Assembly (NCBI GenBank): GCA_033439765.1
Contig: JAULSN010000007.1
Coordinates: 2,914,001 to 2,978,000, forward strand
Length of the DNA: 64,000 nt
Source: Lasiosphaeria ovina
Taxonomy: Eukaryota; Ascomycota; Sordariomycetes; Sordariales; Lasiosphaeriaceae
Direction: 5' to 3'
This document shows, piece after piece, positions 1-11,855 of this stretch. The notes under the pieces were generated by a model. It searched no databases. It saw only the letters and a list, made by a program, of their open reading frames with translations, and was not told the DNA's origin. A program made the position numbers and the translations under genes. Position 1 is the stretch's first letter. Every line of letters starts with the position of its first letter.

Positions 1-756
1 TTGGTTGCTCGGGTTCAGTGTCGGGGGGAGGCCAATGAACTTGAAATTGTGTCGATGGGTTGGCGTGAATGGGGAGCGAGGGAGGATGGATGGTTGACCC
101 GGGTCCAGAGCCGTCGGTCGGTCCATTACCAAAGCGGTGATCAAAATGCGGTCGAGCAGTGGGGAAAATCGAAAAGATGGTCTTGGGCGGGATATCTGTC
201 GTCGAACCAAGACCATAATCGGTAAAGAATAGCCCCGAGGGGATCCGGCCCGCCATTCTGCAAAATTGCGACTGTCAATGAATGCTCAAAAGGGGTCCAA
301 AGATAGACTGCTGAAAAATGGCAGAGGTCGCGACAATACTGGGTTTTGGAATTGGGCGAGGGAGGAGGGGTCTGCTTAACATAAAAAGGAAGCCCTTCGG
401 AGGAAATTAGTTATGGTCGTATTAGGGACTGTTAGAATCATTCAAACAGAGACAGCTGAGACTCCAACTAAATGTACGTACATCCCTATCCACTAGGAAC
501 ACGGGACTAATTAGCGCTCAGGAAAAAGTGAATCTGCCGAGAAGGAGGCGCGGGCGCCTGGTGACGGATTAATTTCCAAGCGACATGCAGCCATAATATC
601 CATTGGGGTTGCACAGCCCCCGCAATAACTAGATGACTCACGTAGAGCCTGACATTCGAAATTCTGGAAAAAATACCGACTCTCTGATGCACACATCGGC
701 GATTTAGAGGGCTTTCGACACGGACAACGACAGAGCCTTGCGAAAGAGCCCAAAAA
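1..756. other. Intergenic, nothing identified
   Basis: No coding exon, RNA gene or repeat could be supported here. The open frames present lack introns with good signals and resemble no family I recognise. The last 150 bases precede the start codon at 757 and probably hold the promoter and 5' leader of that gene, although no clear TATA box is visible. Confidence 0.4.
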
Positions 757-3376
757 ATGTCTTTACCATCCCCCCTTTCCGTTGGCGATATTATACTGCT
801 GGGAAAGGCTGCGTACCGAGTAGCTAGAGCACTGTCCTCCGGCTCTAGGTCAGCGCCCGCCGAATTCAGCGAAGTCCAGGCCCTCTTATTCTCCCTCACG
901 GAATCTTTTGACCTGCTTGCTAAAACCTCGGCAACCCAAAATGAAGAAGATAGAGGCTCGGCTGATGTTCCGCAAGATTCGCCCAGGAAGGAATTGTGGC
1001 TTGAGAAGCAGCCGGAGCTTGCCAATATTCTCATCAACTGCCGAGACGTGCTTGGCCACCTCGAAACATTTGTTGACAAGTACACCATGATCGATCCCAC
1101 TGTTACCAATGAAGGAACCGGAACTCGGAGCTTGAGGGGTGATCTGAAGAGAAACTGGAAAAAGGTCATGTGGACCAAAGAGGCGGAGGAAATCTCCAAG
1201 TTGAAACAGACGCTCATTGCACATACAAACTCACTTCACCTCGCCATCGCAATCATGAACGGGTAGGATATCTGCGTCTCGTTTTACACGAAATAGGCGT
1301 TGACTTGAGCTTATAGGGACCGCCAAGCCTCGACACAAGGCCAGGTGGGGAAAATACACGGCAAACTGGACGAGATATACGAATGGTTCTTGGCCAACCT
1401 AAAGAAGGACGCAGGCGAGAGTTCCACTTCGGCATCGACACCCAAGAAAGCAGGGGAACCTGCTGGTCCAACTGCGCGATTTTCGTTGTACCACCAAAAG
1501 GTGCCCGGGAACTTGGCAAGGGATATGGATCTTATTTGCCCACAAGCAACCTTCAACCCGGTTTTGCTTGGGGAAAAATTACCCAGTGACTTGCCGTCGC
1601 TGACTCCACTGTTCTGTTGTCACTGCACCAAGTCCAGGCTGAGTGGCAACGTAGAAGACCACGCAGCTAGACTTCGATTCTACCGTAAGTTTCTAATTAA
1701 CTTCTCTAGAAACCCTGTTTGGTTTAGGCTGACTGTGATTGCACAATAGTGCTGCCTACCAGCCTCGTGATAAGGTTGACCGACCAGTCCTCCAACAACA
1801 ACTGGCATCTCTACGTCGGCTCAGCTCTCTCCAGTTCGCCAGTGTCCATAGTCGTCACTCCACTACATCCAGCATGTAAGTTGTCTCAACGAAAGAATCC
1901 AAGGCGCTCATCGAATCTAAACTGTCGCGGATCAGACATCTCGGAAATAGAAAGGGCTGCGGCACAGATTGGCACCTTCCAAGCGACTCGGAATTCCACC
2001 ACCGACGAATTGCCTGGCTTCTTGGTGCAGAATTCTCCACATGAGATATCCATTCTAGCGTCCAGGGCGTGAGTAATGTCTCCTCCCCATCGGCCACAGT
2101 CCAGCAAATCAACCCAGAACTGCTAATTAACCAATATCCAGCCACGTCCACCACCTCTCAGCCAAGCTCCTGACGATTTGCCTAACAGCTAGAGGGGTCT
2201 GCTTGGCCGTCGAACATATCGAAGCGCTGCAAGTGCTGCAATACGCGTCGACTTCTCTTCCATCGGCTGGCGGGGTATCATCCGAGGCAGAGCCGCTAGA
2301 CGCGATTCTTTTCGATCAGGGTCCGAGCGACCGCTTCGTGAGCCAGCAGTCATACCAGATTTTGTTCGCGTGCAGACGGAAGTCGTTTGGAGCGCAGATT
2401 GAGCGGTATTCGATCCATGGTCAGTGACACACCCCATATTTACGTTGGCCGTTATTGATTTTTTTGATCATTTACAGTAACGCACGATTGCACAGTGTCT
2501 GACGGAAGAGGGCCGCGATTCGTCACGATTGGCACGGCCACATGTGTCCATAACAAGGGCACTGGGACGGATACAAAGTCGATCAAGTGCGACGAGGTCG
2601 AGTTTGAGTTTTCGGATTCCTCAGGTATGATGGCAGCCTGCATGAAATGAAACATTTTAGACAAGAAGAAAAAGAGAGAAATAAAAAGGAAACAAAAACT
2701 GACGAAAATACCAGCTGCCCGAGAATACTATTTGATAATTGTAGAGGCGAAGAAAGCCCTACTTGTGCAATACCTGCAGGGCGTCAGACACGGGGATTGC
2801 CTTGTTTATGAGAGGTAAGTTCAAGGAACGGGTGAGGCCCTTAAGAAGCTCGACCGGCTACAAAGGGTGTCAGAGTATATCGATCCCTGAGCATTAATTT
2901 GCTAACATCGCTTGCTTCCAGAGAGATGGGGGACATTGTGATGGGGCACCTGGTCCTTGCCGATGCCCAACTGAGGGTCGTCCGCGATCTCTCCAGCAAC
3001 AAGTATAGGCTGATTGTTGTTCGGAGGGACCGGGTGGGCTCTGTCTGTTTTGGGCGTCAGTCATCACTCCTTTCCTGAAGAAACCAACTTGAGTCTGTGT
3101 GACACATGGCTGACCTTGATGCGCCGTTCAAGTCACGGACGAGTTTCTTGACAGATTGGCCAACGACATGGAGCCACAGACAAAGATACCTATTGCACAG
3201 TTTGTTAGTGTGGGAGAAGATGGTGTGAGCATCGTCTCAAGACCCATTGAAGTCGGCCGGATATTGCTGGGTGGTGATGGTGAGTTTCGGGCCCGATGAC
3301 TGGACTTTGCATTTCATTATCCCAGTGACTAACCAACCTCATCGGTATAGTGAACTTGGCTTTACGACTAAAGTAA
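757..3376 (+). CDS. Fungal STAND-N-terminal-like protein, 654 aa, 10 exons
   Basis: Exons inferred at 757-1262, 1317-1684, 1750-1875, 1936-2068, 2142-2419, 2478-2624, 2715-2814, 2922-3055, 3133-3279 and 3351-3376. All phases agree and give one 654-residue frame. The N-terminus (residues about 8-60, beginning SVGDII) is amphipathic helical sequence like the fungal helical domain found at the front of STAND/NLR proteins. The protein encoded from 57525 starts with the same SVGDII motif. No NACHT, NB-ARC or kinase signature follows. The C-terminal half (from about residue 380) is soluble and beta-rich with no recognised motif. The family connection is inferred from the N-terminus only, and the function is unknown. 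Because nine introns all fit, the gene is probably real and intact. Confidence 0.7.
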
Positions 3377-4332
3377 AACTTTAAGGTAGGACTGTAGTCT
3401 AACGTTAGACTAGTCTAAAGATAGGATGTTAACACACCAGGGTTTGTGACAGCAAGCATCATGCCTAAACCCTAACCCTGGTCAGTTTCGATTTGACACC
3501 TGGACCCACAAATAATCTCGGTGAAGCTGACACGCCGAGACATCGTGCCCCGAGGGCTGGCGTCTCCGCGGATCGGAAGACTGGCCACTTTCGTCCCAAC
3601 CATAACTTCGTTTGCGTGACATGTACGACACCACCAACCATGCAAACATGGGAATTGGAAATCCCATTGCGCACTGCCGACGCTAGTGGCTTCGCATCTT
3701 GCTGTCGTCCTCCGTTTTGATCGGTTTCAAGGCATTTTCCCTGTGCAATCGTGCATTGCCTTCCAGGGTGGCATCGCCCTCGCTCGACGCTCGCTGGCTC
3801 GCCCGATTGGCTGCTTCGCCATAGGGTCTAAAAGCACGCCATCCGCCGCGACACGCGCGTTTTGGCCTGTCCAGGTCTGTCGCTGGACGCCCGCGCCTTG
3901 CTTCACTGTCAGCACGCAATTGTCGAGTTGCATGGTTGGGCTGGCGCTGCGCGATTGCCGTCCTGTCTAGCTGTCATTAGCTGAATCTTGGGCGCAGTCG
4001 ACTCTAATTGTTGTTCCGATCTCTCGACAGAAAGGCAGTCAAGCGGCCCTGCTCTGCCGTCTTTTTCCCATCTTGGATACCTACCTACAAAGCTGTTGGA
4101 TAAATAGCTAACCCGCCTAGTCACGCCCCCGTGTACGGAGTACTGTACATACACACTGGTGCTGCCCCCCGCGCTGGCGCCTTCGCGACCACGCGCCAGC
4201 CCCCCTGAGACGTCCACGGGGTGGGGTGCCTGTGTCTCACCGCGCCGCCTGTGTCCATCATCTGGCCAATGCAGATGACGCACCCCCATCCCCCGCTGCC
4301 GCTCCTACAGATTGCGTCTTGCGCCGGGTGCG
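3377..4332. other. Intergenic with one short telomere-like tract
   Basis: No gene could be supported. The stretch holds a CCCTAA-type tract at 3464-3479 and GC-rich sequence. It ends in the promoter region of the MFS gene on the same strand. Confidence 0.4.
3464..3479. repeat. Short telomere-like tract (CCCTAA type)
   Basis: The + strand carries cctaaaccctaaccct, about two degenerate units of the ascomycete telomere repeat TTAGGG read on the other strand. Similar tracts of two units lie at 7873-7885 and 63541-63552. This is far too short to be a telomere. Confidence 0.5.
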
Positions 4333-6866
4333 ATGAGCTCAGCTCCATCGCGCGGCACAAACAGTGGCGCGATCCAGGACGACAGCGATTGGGATGATGA
4401 CTGGGGCTTGGACGACGCTGCCACCGCCGACGACGCAGGCGGCACTGCTATAAGGTGCGCTTGTGCCCTTGTCCATTGTCCCTGGCTCCCGCCTATTCCA
4501 TTCCGCTCTTTCCTCCCTTTTCCCGGCCAGTCTCTTCCGTGCTGTCTGTCGAGTGGCATGTGACGGAAACGTCGAATACGGTCACCATGCCCCGGGTACT
4601 CACTTCTCTTTACGCCACCTTTGGCTCCGCTTCGACCCCGCGCAACGCGAGAACCACAGTACGGCTGACATCTGAGGACGAAAGGCTCGAGGAATGGAAG
4701 GATGGCGAAGATGATAACCGGTCCGACATCAGCAAGGAGGACGCAGATGTTACGACTGCCCTCATCGAAGTTGGGGGAGAGCTAGGCGAGCCTGAAGTTA
4801 GGAGGAGGTTCTGGTCGTCCTCGGATGGCAAGGGAAAGGCCCAGGATCTTGACTCCATCGTCACCCAGGTACGGGTCCAGACCGTCCGGACAGCAGCTGG
4901 GACGCACCGTTGACCCAAGACATAGCCCAGCGTGTTTGACGACCCGGACCTCGCAGGGCAGTACCTCCCGCAGCCCGACTGGTACGTCCGTCCCGAACCC
5001 TTGACTGTTGGCCATGGGATTTGACATTCTTCCCAGGGAGAACATCCACCGTTTCGACCCCAACGCGCGATGGACTTGGAGGGAAGAGCGCGCCCTGGTC
5101 CGCAAGATTGACTTCCGTATCATGCTGTGGACCTGTCTGATGTTTTGCGCCCTCGAGATGGACCGCGCAAACATCAAGCAGGCCGTGACCGACGATCTCC
5201 TGCCCGAGCTCGGTCTCACCACTAACGGTCTGCTCGTCCCGACCTGTCGCTAACGAAAGATAGCGCTAACCTTGCTCCCCCAGATTACAACATCGGTAAC
5301 TCGCTGTTCGCCCTCTCGTTCCTTCTCGCCGAGGTCCCATCACAGCTCGTGAGCAAGTGGCTCGGCCCCGACCGCTGGATCCCCATCCAGATGGTTCTTT
5401 GGTCTATGGTCGCGTCGAGCCAGTTCATGCTGAGCTCGAGAGCCGGGTTCCTGACATCTAGGGTCTTCCTGGGCGTCCTGCAGGGCGGCTTCATCCCGAC
5501 CGTGGTGCTCTACCTCTCGTATTTCTACAAGTCGCACGAGCTTTCTATTCGCCTAGGGTTTTTCTGGACCGCCATGGTGTTTGCGGACATCTTTGCGGCC
5601 ATCTCGGCGTTTGCGTTGCTGCACATGCGGGGCGTTTTGGGGTATTCTGGTTGGAGGTGGCTGTTTCTCGTCGAGGTGGGTCGGTCATGTTGGGAATTAT
5701 TTGCTGCTTTGCTGACGTTATTCCCAGGGATTAATCACATTGATCTTTGGGTTACTCGCATTTGGCCTGATGCCGGCTGGCCCGACACAGACTGCAAGTT
5801 GGTTCAGGGGGAAGAAGGGCTGGTTCACCCCCAGGTATGGTGGCCGATTTACCTACTTCAGCGGTCAATGCCAGTTGCTAACATGGACTTCTTAGGGAGG
5901 AGAAAATCATCGTCAACCGGGTTATCCGCGATGACCCCTCCAAAGGAGGAATGCACAACCGCGAGCCGCTGACATTCCGCCTCTTGTGGAAGAGTCTGTG
6001 TGATTACGATCTGTGGCCTCTCTATTTGATTGGCATTACGAACCACATCCCGTTTGCCACGCCGAGCACGTACCTTACGCTGACCCTGAAAGGCATGGGC
6101 TTCACAACCTTTGAGACAAATTTGCTGGTCATCCCGTCGCAGCTCCTCCATGGTGAGTTTACACTGCCTCCCAACTGGCCTGAACAGGTCGGGATTTGGG
6201 CTGACATCTCCAGTGGTGAACATGATCATCATCACATATGTCAGCGAAATGGTCAGCCAGCTAGCCCTCGTTGCCGTAATCCCTCAGATCTGGTCGCTTC
6301 CATTTCTGCTTTGGTTGAGGTTTGTCGATACGTCGACCGTGTCGAGGTGGGCAGTCTGGCTGGTCATGACGATCTTCCTGGGGAATCCATACGGTAGGCT
6401 GTCCCACTCTGCAGTGACTCAGCTTGCCGCGAATGAAAGCTGACCTGGGCCCGCAGCACATCCCATCCAAGTTGGCTGGGTGTCACGTAACTCCAACACA
6501 GTTCGTAGTCGGGCAGTTGGCTCGGCGATGTACAACATGTGTGTTCAAGGGTAAGTTTTTATCCCCCCCGCGGTTGTTATCTCTTAGGCAGTCAAGCTCA
6601 CCCCAGCGATCCACAGCGGCGGCATTATCTCATCCAACATCTACCGCGAGGATGACGCCCCCCAGTATAACCGTGGCAACAGCGTGTTGCTCTCCGTCGT
6701 GGGATTCAACATTGTGCTTTATCTGTCCACAAAGTTGTACTACACGCTCCGGAACAGGTCCAAGGAGGAGAAGTGGAGTAAAATGTCGGAACACGAACGG
6801 TTTCAATATCTGTCTACGACTAATGACTCTGGAAATAAGAGGCTAGACTTTAGATTCGCATCCTAA
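4333..6866 (+). CDS. MFS permease, anion:cation symporter (Dal5/Tna1-like)
   Basis: Exons 4333-4454, 4652-4868, 4926-4981, 5037-5227, 5284-5675, 5728-5834, 5896-6152, 6214-6393, 6457-6550 and 6617-6866 splice in phase to 621 residues. The N-terminal 130 residues are acidic and cytosolic. The motif [15 protein letters not shown] then precedes about twelve hydrophobic segments. The layout (a first helix containing [11 protein letters not shown], then [20 protein letters not shown], then [12 protein letters not shown]) is that of the fungal allantoate/nicotinate/vitamin permease group of the ACS family, so it should import an organic acid or vitamin at the plasma membrane. The substrate cannot be read from the sequence. 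The start is uncertain: an ATG at 4587 is in frame if the 4455-4651 intron is not used. No lesions are seen. Confidence 0.88.
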
Positions 6867-7560
6867 TTATTAGATATAGCAACGAGGTTAATTTTCAGGT
6901 CGTAACACGGGCTTGCGAGTAGATTAATTGGTCATGAGACAAACCTCGATAGAATGTGATGTCCGGAAACATTGACTGCCAATTATTAGAGGTCCCAATT
7001 TCTTATTCGCTCGCCACACTTGAGTCGACAAATTGAGTTTGACTCGGCACTGAACAACTTTGGTCCTGCCTGGTAAGCCGCAGATTTCGCGGTACTCGGC
7101 TGTTGGTTAATCCGGTGGGTTCCAAAAGGGTTTGAGGAGTAACGATCATGTTGCACGTGATCTGGATTGGCTGAGAATTGGATTTTCTGATTAGATCGGT
7201 CTAAAATACAGGTAAAAAGCGTCTTCATATAGCCAACAAGACCTCTGAATATCCCCACGGAAATCCGTATCCCGGTCGGGCTTCAGGGCAACCGGAATGC
7301 CGTAGACTGAGCGGATCTCCGGTTGTGAGGAAGTTTGAGGGCATTCAGGCGTAAGCTAAGGAAGTAAACAGAAGCTAGGAAAGAGAATGGCTCATTTTGC
7401 ACCATAGGGTCAATTTTAGGGCGATAGATCAGTAAATCTGATTCATCTCAAATTGGTGGTGTGGTCTGTTGAAAGAGCAAGCGATTAGTGTGCTCACTGT
7501 CAGCGCTTAACCTCGGCTTGCGTGGTGAAACTACCGACCAGGGCAGTGGAGGAAATGTTG
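6867..7560. other. Intergenic with one dispersed-repeat copy
   Basis: No gene was found. It contains the repeat copy at 7150-7350 and leads up to the left end of the mobile unit at 7561. Confidence 0.4.
7150..7350 (-). repeat. Dispersed repeat, copy 1 (pair with 47925-48132)
   Basis: The reverse complement of this stretch aligns over about 200 bp with 47925-48132 on the + strand. Shared blocks include a motif around atacgga(c/t)ttccgtg, then gttggctata, then tattttagacc, and it ends at ccagatcacgtgcaac. Differences are mainly substitutions with one short gap. The similarity stops abruptly after the cacgtg-containing block in both copies, suggesting a repeat end there. The element type is unknown. 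Confidence 0.6.
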
Positions 7561-7657
7561 TTTCACCACCCCAAAACCGACGGCCACCCATTCTCATAGT
7601 CACGTAATCCCTCGTCACCTTTGCTCAGTCTAGATCAGCCCCGGCTCAGCCTGGGCT
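7561..7657 (+). repeat. Type-1 transposon end (unit A, left)
   Basis: Reading inward it has the terminal inverted motif, then a cacgtaatccctcg block, then gctcag and agatcagccccggctcagc. The same order of blocks is found, inverted, at 36541-36651. Confidence 0.65.
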
Positions 7658-7872
7658 AATATCTGCTCATAAAGCTACAGCACACAGCGCAGCCTCGATA
7701 GAAGGTACAGTTCTTACCGAAAAGTCCAAAATGGCCCCGTGTAAGCAGGGACCCAGAATTGAGACAATTAAGCCCGTAATAACGCTTCAGAAGCGGCACT
7801 CTAGATTGCACAGATGTGAATGCGTCCTAGGGCCGCTGCTAGTGCTAGCCTGAGAACCCACAGGACTGGAGA

Positions 7873-7885
7873 TAGGGTTAGGGTT
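7873..7885. repeat. Short telomere-like tract (TTAGGG type)
   Basis: The + strand reads agggttagggttt, two units of the telomere repeat, inside the mobile unit and just upstream of the F-box relic. Confidence 0.5.
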
Positions 7886-8099
7886 TACCCCGCACCTAGC
7901 ATCGCACCCATCAGGACTTCGTAGCTGGCGGCCTTCGGCCTGTGATTTTAGACTAGACAACCCATTCCAAACTGTTTTCTTCAAGCCCAAAACCCGTCCT
8001 TCCCCAACACCACGAATTCAGCCACGTTCACCAGTTTCGCTACGTCATCACAGATCAATCACAAACTCTACCAGAAATGATTGTCAAAACCTCACTACA

Positions 8100-9398
8100 A
8101 TGTCATGGGACTGCTACTGCGCCATCTGCGGCGGACCCTTTCTGAAATGCCAGTTCCGGACGATAAAAAAGGCTCAAGGTGCTAAACCCAAAGTTACTGG
8201 TTCTACCTACGGCGACTCGGACCACACGACCGATTCGGGAAACGGTGATGAGCATGGGGAAGAGCTGAGAAACGCTGAAGAAGATGACAGCGAAGAGACA
8301 GATGAAAGCGAATATGGCTTTGGCGATCAAGTTTACGATGAGGAGATCATCACGAGAAAGGAAGCACGCTGAACCGAGACGCTGTTTGTTCTTGTGAGTT
8401 TAATGCCACTGCTCATGACCTAACGGGGTCGAATAAATACGGATTCTGACAGGCTATCCCGGGATAGGGATTCAACTTGAAGGCAGCTGGTGCCAAAAAG
8501 TAATGCACTGTGATTCCCCATGCAAGCTGACCATGGACCAACTCTCGGCACCAAACTAGGGCCTTCATCTCGGGGCCGGGCATGTATACCGACCGCGGAA
8601 GAGTTCACGTCGAGGCGGGAGACGAACAGAACTATCCCAGCGAGAGAGCTTGGAGATTCAGCTGCTACTCCTTCGACTCTAGGGATATGGATCTAGTCTT
8701 CCCCTTCCACTGGCCCTGCTATGAACTTCTCGCCCGAGCGCTAGCAGGGACCGACGATGTCGAGGCAGCCATCAAGCAAGTCGACAACGATTTGCTCTAC
8801 GTTACCATGCAGAGAATCTTGCGTATATACCCCAAATGCCTCAACCTCAACTACGGCGTCAACTCGAAGGCGCAGGAACAGTGGTGGCGTTGCATTCTCG
8901 GGTATGAGTTTGTCGTGGCCCCCTTCGACAACACCACCACGGCCAACTCGATACTCCTACGCGCCACAATCTCATCCAACTCGTTTCAGCTCCCGGCTGT
9001 TGAACGTAATCTCGGACCCAAGGTTGAGAAAGACCCGTTCCAAAAGCTACCGTACGAAATTGTCTAGATGATCCTTGGCTTCATCTGGGATAACGACTCC
9101 ATCCTGAGCTTGTGTCGAGCATCATGGCCGGTGAACTGCGCACTGCGGGATGACGAGCTGTTCTGGCGAAGCCGGATCAGGACCAGCATGGGCTGCTTCT
9201 TTGAGCTTCACCACCTCATCGCCAACTACCATGAGCTGCTGCGGGGAAAAAAAACTCAAGGGCCTCCTGCTCGCCGTGGATTCGCTCACCCGGCCCAAAA
9301 AGCACATGCGAGGCTCGTTTATGGGTCTCGCGAATAGACGTCGTATCTGGAGCTTGTGCAAGCAGATCGCCGATTTGTATTTAGGTACTAGTAATTAG
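8100..9398 (+). pseudogene. F-box protein pseudogene
   Basis: The 5' part from 8100 encodes MSWDCYCAICGGPF, a start typical of a large fungal F-box-related family, followed by an acidic linker. The later part has AFISGPGMYTDRGRVHVEAG-like sequence (about 8560-8640) and the F-box core PFQKLPYEIV at 9035-9064. Directly after the F-box core an in-frame TAG lies at 9065-9067. A frameshift at the A-run near 9246-9255 separates LIANYHELLRG from KGLLLAVDSL and GLANRRRIW in another frame. Frame breaks also lie between 8372 and 8560. Active members of the family would be SCF adaptors, but this copy cannot make a full product. It lies wholly inside unit A. Confidence 0.75.
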
Positions 9399-10805
9399 CA
9401 GCTATATACCCCGTAGACTCGCCCCTATGCGGAAGATAGGGGAGACGTCCACCTTGTCTCCTTGGGTTAGATATCTCCTTGCACGCATTACGAATTCAGC
9501 TCATTCTAGTAGTGGAAAGCTGACAACGGCGCGGAAGCATGGACCGAGTTCGCTAGGTGAAACGAGCTAATTGTTGATGCTGCTGAAGTGTAAGTGTCCG
9601 GAAACTGGATCTAGGAACTCGTCCTCGTAATATGTGGCAACTATAACCGAGGTAGCCCAGAACAATGACCCCTTCGCTCAGCTTGCCTGGCTCAGTCTAG
9701 CTCAGGTTAAAATGGCAACTGCTCAGTTCCGAAAAACGAAGGGGAAATTCGTGGTGCCGATTTTGGGGTGGTGAAATAGCTGTTTCGACCACGTTTGTTT
9801 GTTGGTGTATGGAGTACGTGCTGAAACAAGCCTGTCAACTGTCAAACAAGCCATCGGAAGTGGGATATGAGCCTGGCAAGAACTGCGAGAACGGGTGGGA
9901 AAGTAAGCAGGCAGGCTGTGAAACGCTGGGTCGTTTCCTGACAAATTGTTTATTAATCTCACAGACGGGGAGAAGCTGTGGTCAGCGTGCCGCAGGCTGG
10001 CGGGATTCTGGCCACATCCGGACCTTGGTCTGACGGCTGGACCATGTGTTTTCAGATAATGAGATAATCTAATTAATGATTAGACGACGAACCAAACAGC
10101 CGGACCACCGATGCTGAAGCTGACCACACTTGGCGGGTGAGTTGGGTTTCAGAAGACAATGCGCGAACCAACAACAGGCTCAATTACGGCGCGGGAAACG
10201 CTTATATATCGAACGTCTTTCTCGAAACATTCGCTGCTCAACCTCATGGTGCAAGTGGTTCAACGGGGAAGACACCGCTGGACCGACGTCCATGCTGGAT
10301 TTGATGGTCGGCCGGCAGTGGACTCGGTTGTGCCGAGCATTGTTTGCTCGTCCAAGCATCAAAATACCGACAAGTGATTTTTAATCGTGGGATTGGTTGC
10401 TTCAGAACTGATCATCAAATGTCCTTTGTGGTCCAGAAGTCTGAGAATTTGGATTGGGATTACATATACCGTCGACGGATCCAGCCCAGGCCTGTACAAA
10501 GGCGAAGCAGCACCCGACGGCTTATAACTACCCTCCTAACTAACTGTCTGGGTTCACTATTAGGGTTGGCTGTGAAGCCTAGACAACTGGCCTGCGTAAT
10601 TGTATTCGATGGAGTTTTGACTGGCTGGGTTGCCAGGCCTGGGTACTTGGCTTCTACCTGGCCTGCGTAGCGGCTGGTCGTCCGCGTTGGTTGCCAGGCC
10701 CGCGCAACTACTCATAAATAATAGTAGAAGACCTCTACGCTTATTTATTCGTTTAAACCATGCTTGCCTTAGCCCACATGGACAACTAATTTGCGGACTA
10801 TCAAT
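9399..10805. other. Intergenic; right end of unit A and no gene
   Basis: Apart from the type-2 end at 9644-9776 nothing could be supported. The open frames here are short and unlike any known protein. Confidence 0.4.
9644..9776 (-). repeat. Type-2 transposon end (unit A, right)
   Basis: Read inward from 9776 on the - strand it has the terminal motif, then a gaatttcc block, cggaactgagc, gttgcc, agctagactgagc and a ggtcatt...gggctacc block. The same succession occurs at 28331-28444 in the opposite orientation. Confidence 0.65.
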
Positions 10806-10895
10806 GGTGTAACGGTGTGCCGTTACGCCAGCAGACAAAATAGATACCTGTTGCCTAGCTCTCTAGGCAACAGCAGATATATGGAACCAACCCCC
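10806..10895 (+). repeat. Inverted repeat C, left copy
   Basis: It begins ggtgtaacggtgtgccgttac, which folds as GTAACGG/CCGTTAC around four bases. A second hairpin follows at 10848-10873 with a perfect 11-bp stem (CTGTTGCCTAG/CTAGGCAACAG) and a four-base loop. The right copy at 14802-14884 on the other strand matches over almost the whole length with scattered substitutions. The TGTAACGG start also resembles the edge of some fungal LTRs, so two truncated solo LTRs in opposite orientation is an alternative. Confidence 0.65.
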
Positions 10896-11084
10896 ACCAC
10901 AACAAATGGCCTACATGAACTTTGCCGGAAGCTAAGCAGTTCGTCTCCTCATCCAACACATCTCCCACACAGCAAACATACGAGAACTTATCTCCTCTCC
11001 CTGGCCGGTAAATTACTCCAGTGGACAACCCAGTCGGTCAGCCAACCAGTCAGTATCCTGGCGATATATCAGCTGCTCAGCCAC

Positions 11085-11160
11085 TTACCCACCACCGCCA
11101 TCATAATGAAGTGGTATATATTGTTTGCTGCATGGAAGCTGCTTGATGCAAGGTACTTCG
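11085..11160 (+). pseudogene. Truncated copy of the secreted-protein start
   Basis: An ATG at 11106 opens MKWYILFAAWK, close to the MKWCILFAVFA start of the gene at 11856. The 15-20 bases before the two ATGs are also alike (caccgccatcat versus tcgccgtcatca). The similarity stops after about 12 codons, so this is a partial duplicate of the promoter-proximal end. No function is expected. Confidence 0.5.
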
Positions 11161-11855
11161 GTTGGCGAGCATGGTTCCTACGTAGGTACCTAGGTAATCA
11201 GGAATGATATCTTAGATGCAATGGGATTAATAACGCAATCAAGAGTTTGCTGGAAATATTGAGTTGAAGGAGATCATCAATGCAGCGGGAAGAGGCAGTA
11301 TTATCATGTTTATTAATCTTCCGGGCTGCTGAGCGTGGGCCGCGTCCGGAGGCCTACGGGGTTCTGACCACGAGTGATTTGCGAGAACCACGGGCGAGAT
11401 TAAAGCGCCAGTTGAAGCTACGATAACGTTCATCAAGCGAATGGCCATTAAACTCGCTGGGTGTTGGGCTGCGGGCTGTCGGCCGCAAGCGGAGAGGATT
11501 CTTCCCACAGCCGAGATATTGGCAGCCAAGGCCGTCAACGGATGCCCACCCAAGGAAGTGATGCCAAAAATGATCAAAAGAAGACAAATCACAACTACAC
11601 TGGCTTAATTGAAATCTCCCATGGCCCACAGTGGGATCCTGCGTTGAGAGCATTGACGGCATATATAAGCTTCGTCGCTTCTCAGGTAGTTCCATCCTCC
11701 CATTGAATGCAGCACCTCCTCTTCCACGCCCCAAACACATAAAAGCCCCGGCTCGTCTTTTCAGCTGACAAGCCAGCAATGAAATTACGGCATTAATCAC
11801 GCAGTCTGTCAATTCAATTCAATCCGCACCGCCGCAGCCTATCGCCGTCATCAAG

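Larger units (their letters stand above)
7561..9776. mobile_element. Transposon-like unit A (2.2 kb) carrying an F-box relic
   Basis: The left terminus begins TTTCACCACCCCAAAACCGAC and the right terminus ends GCCGATTTTGGGGTGGTGAAA, so the outermost 20 or so bases are inverted repeats. Inside these the two ends differ. The left end (7561-7657) resembles the right end of unit B (36541-36651), and the right end (9644-9776) resembles the left end of unit B (28331-28444). Both ends carry several GCTGAGC/GCTCAGC subterminal motifs, a layout reminiscent of hAT elements. No transposase is encoded, so it would be non-autonomous. No clear target duplication was found. Confidence 0.55.

Noticed and set aside
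507..1217. 236-codon open frame on the - strand
   Set aside because: It lies antisense to the first exons of the gene at 757. That gene has consistent codon use and splicing, whereas this frame has no motif.
9240..9260. Assembly error as sole cause of the F-box break
   Set aside because: The A-run could be a miscall, but the TAG at 9065 and the breaks before 8560 show independent decay.
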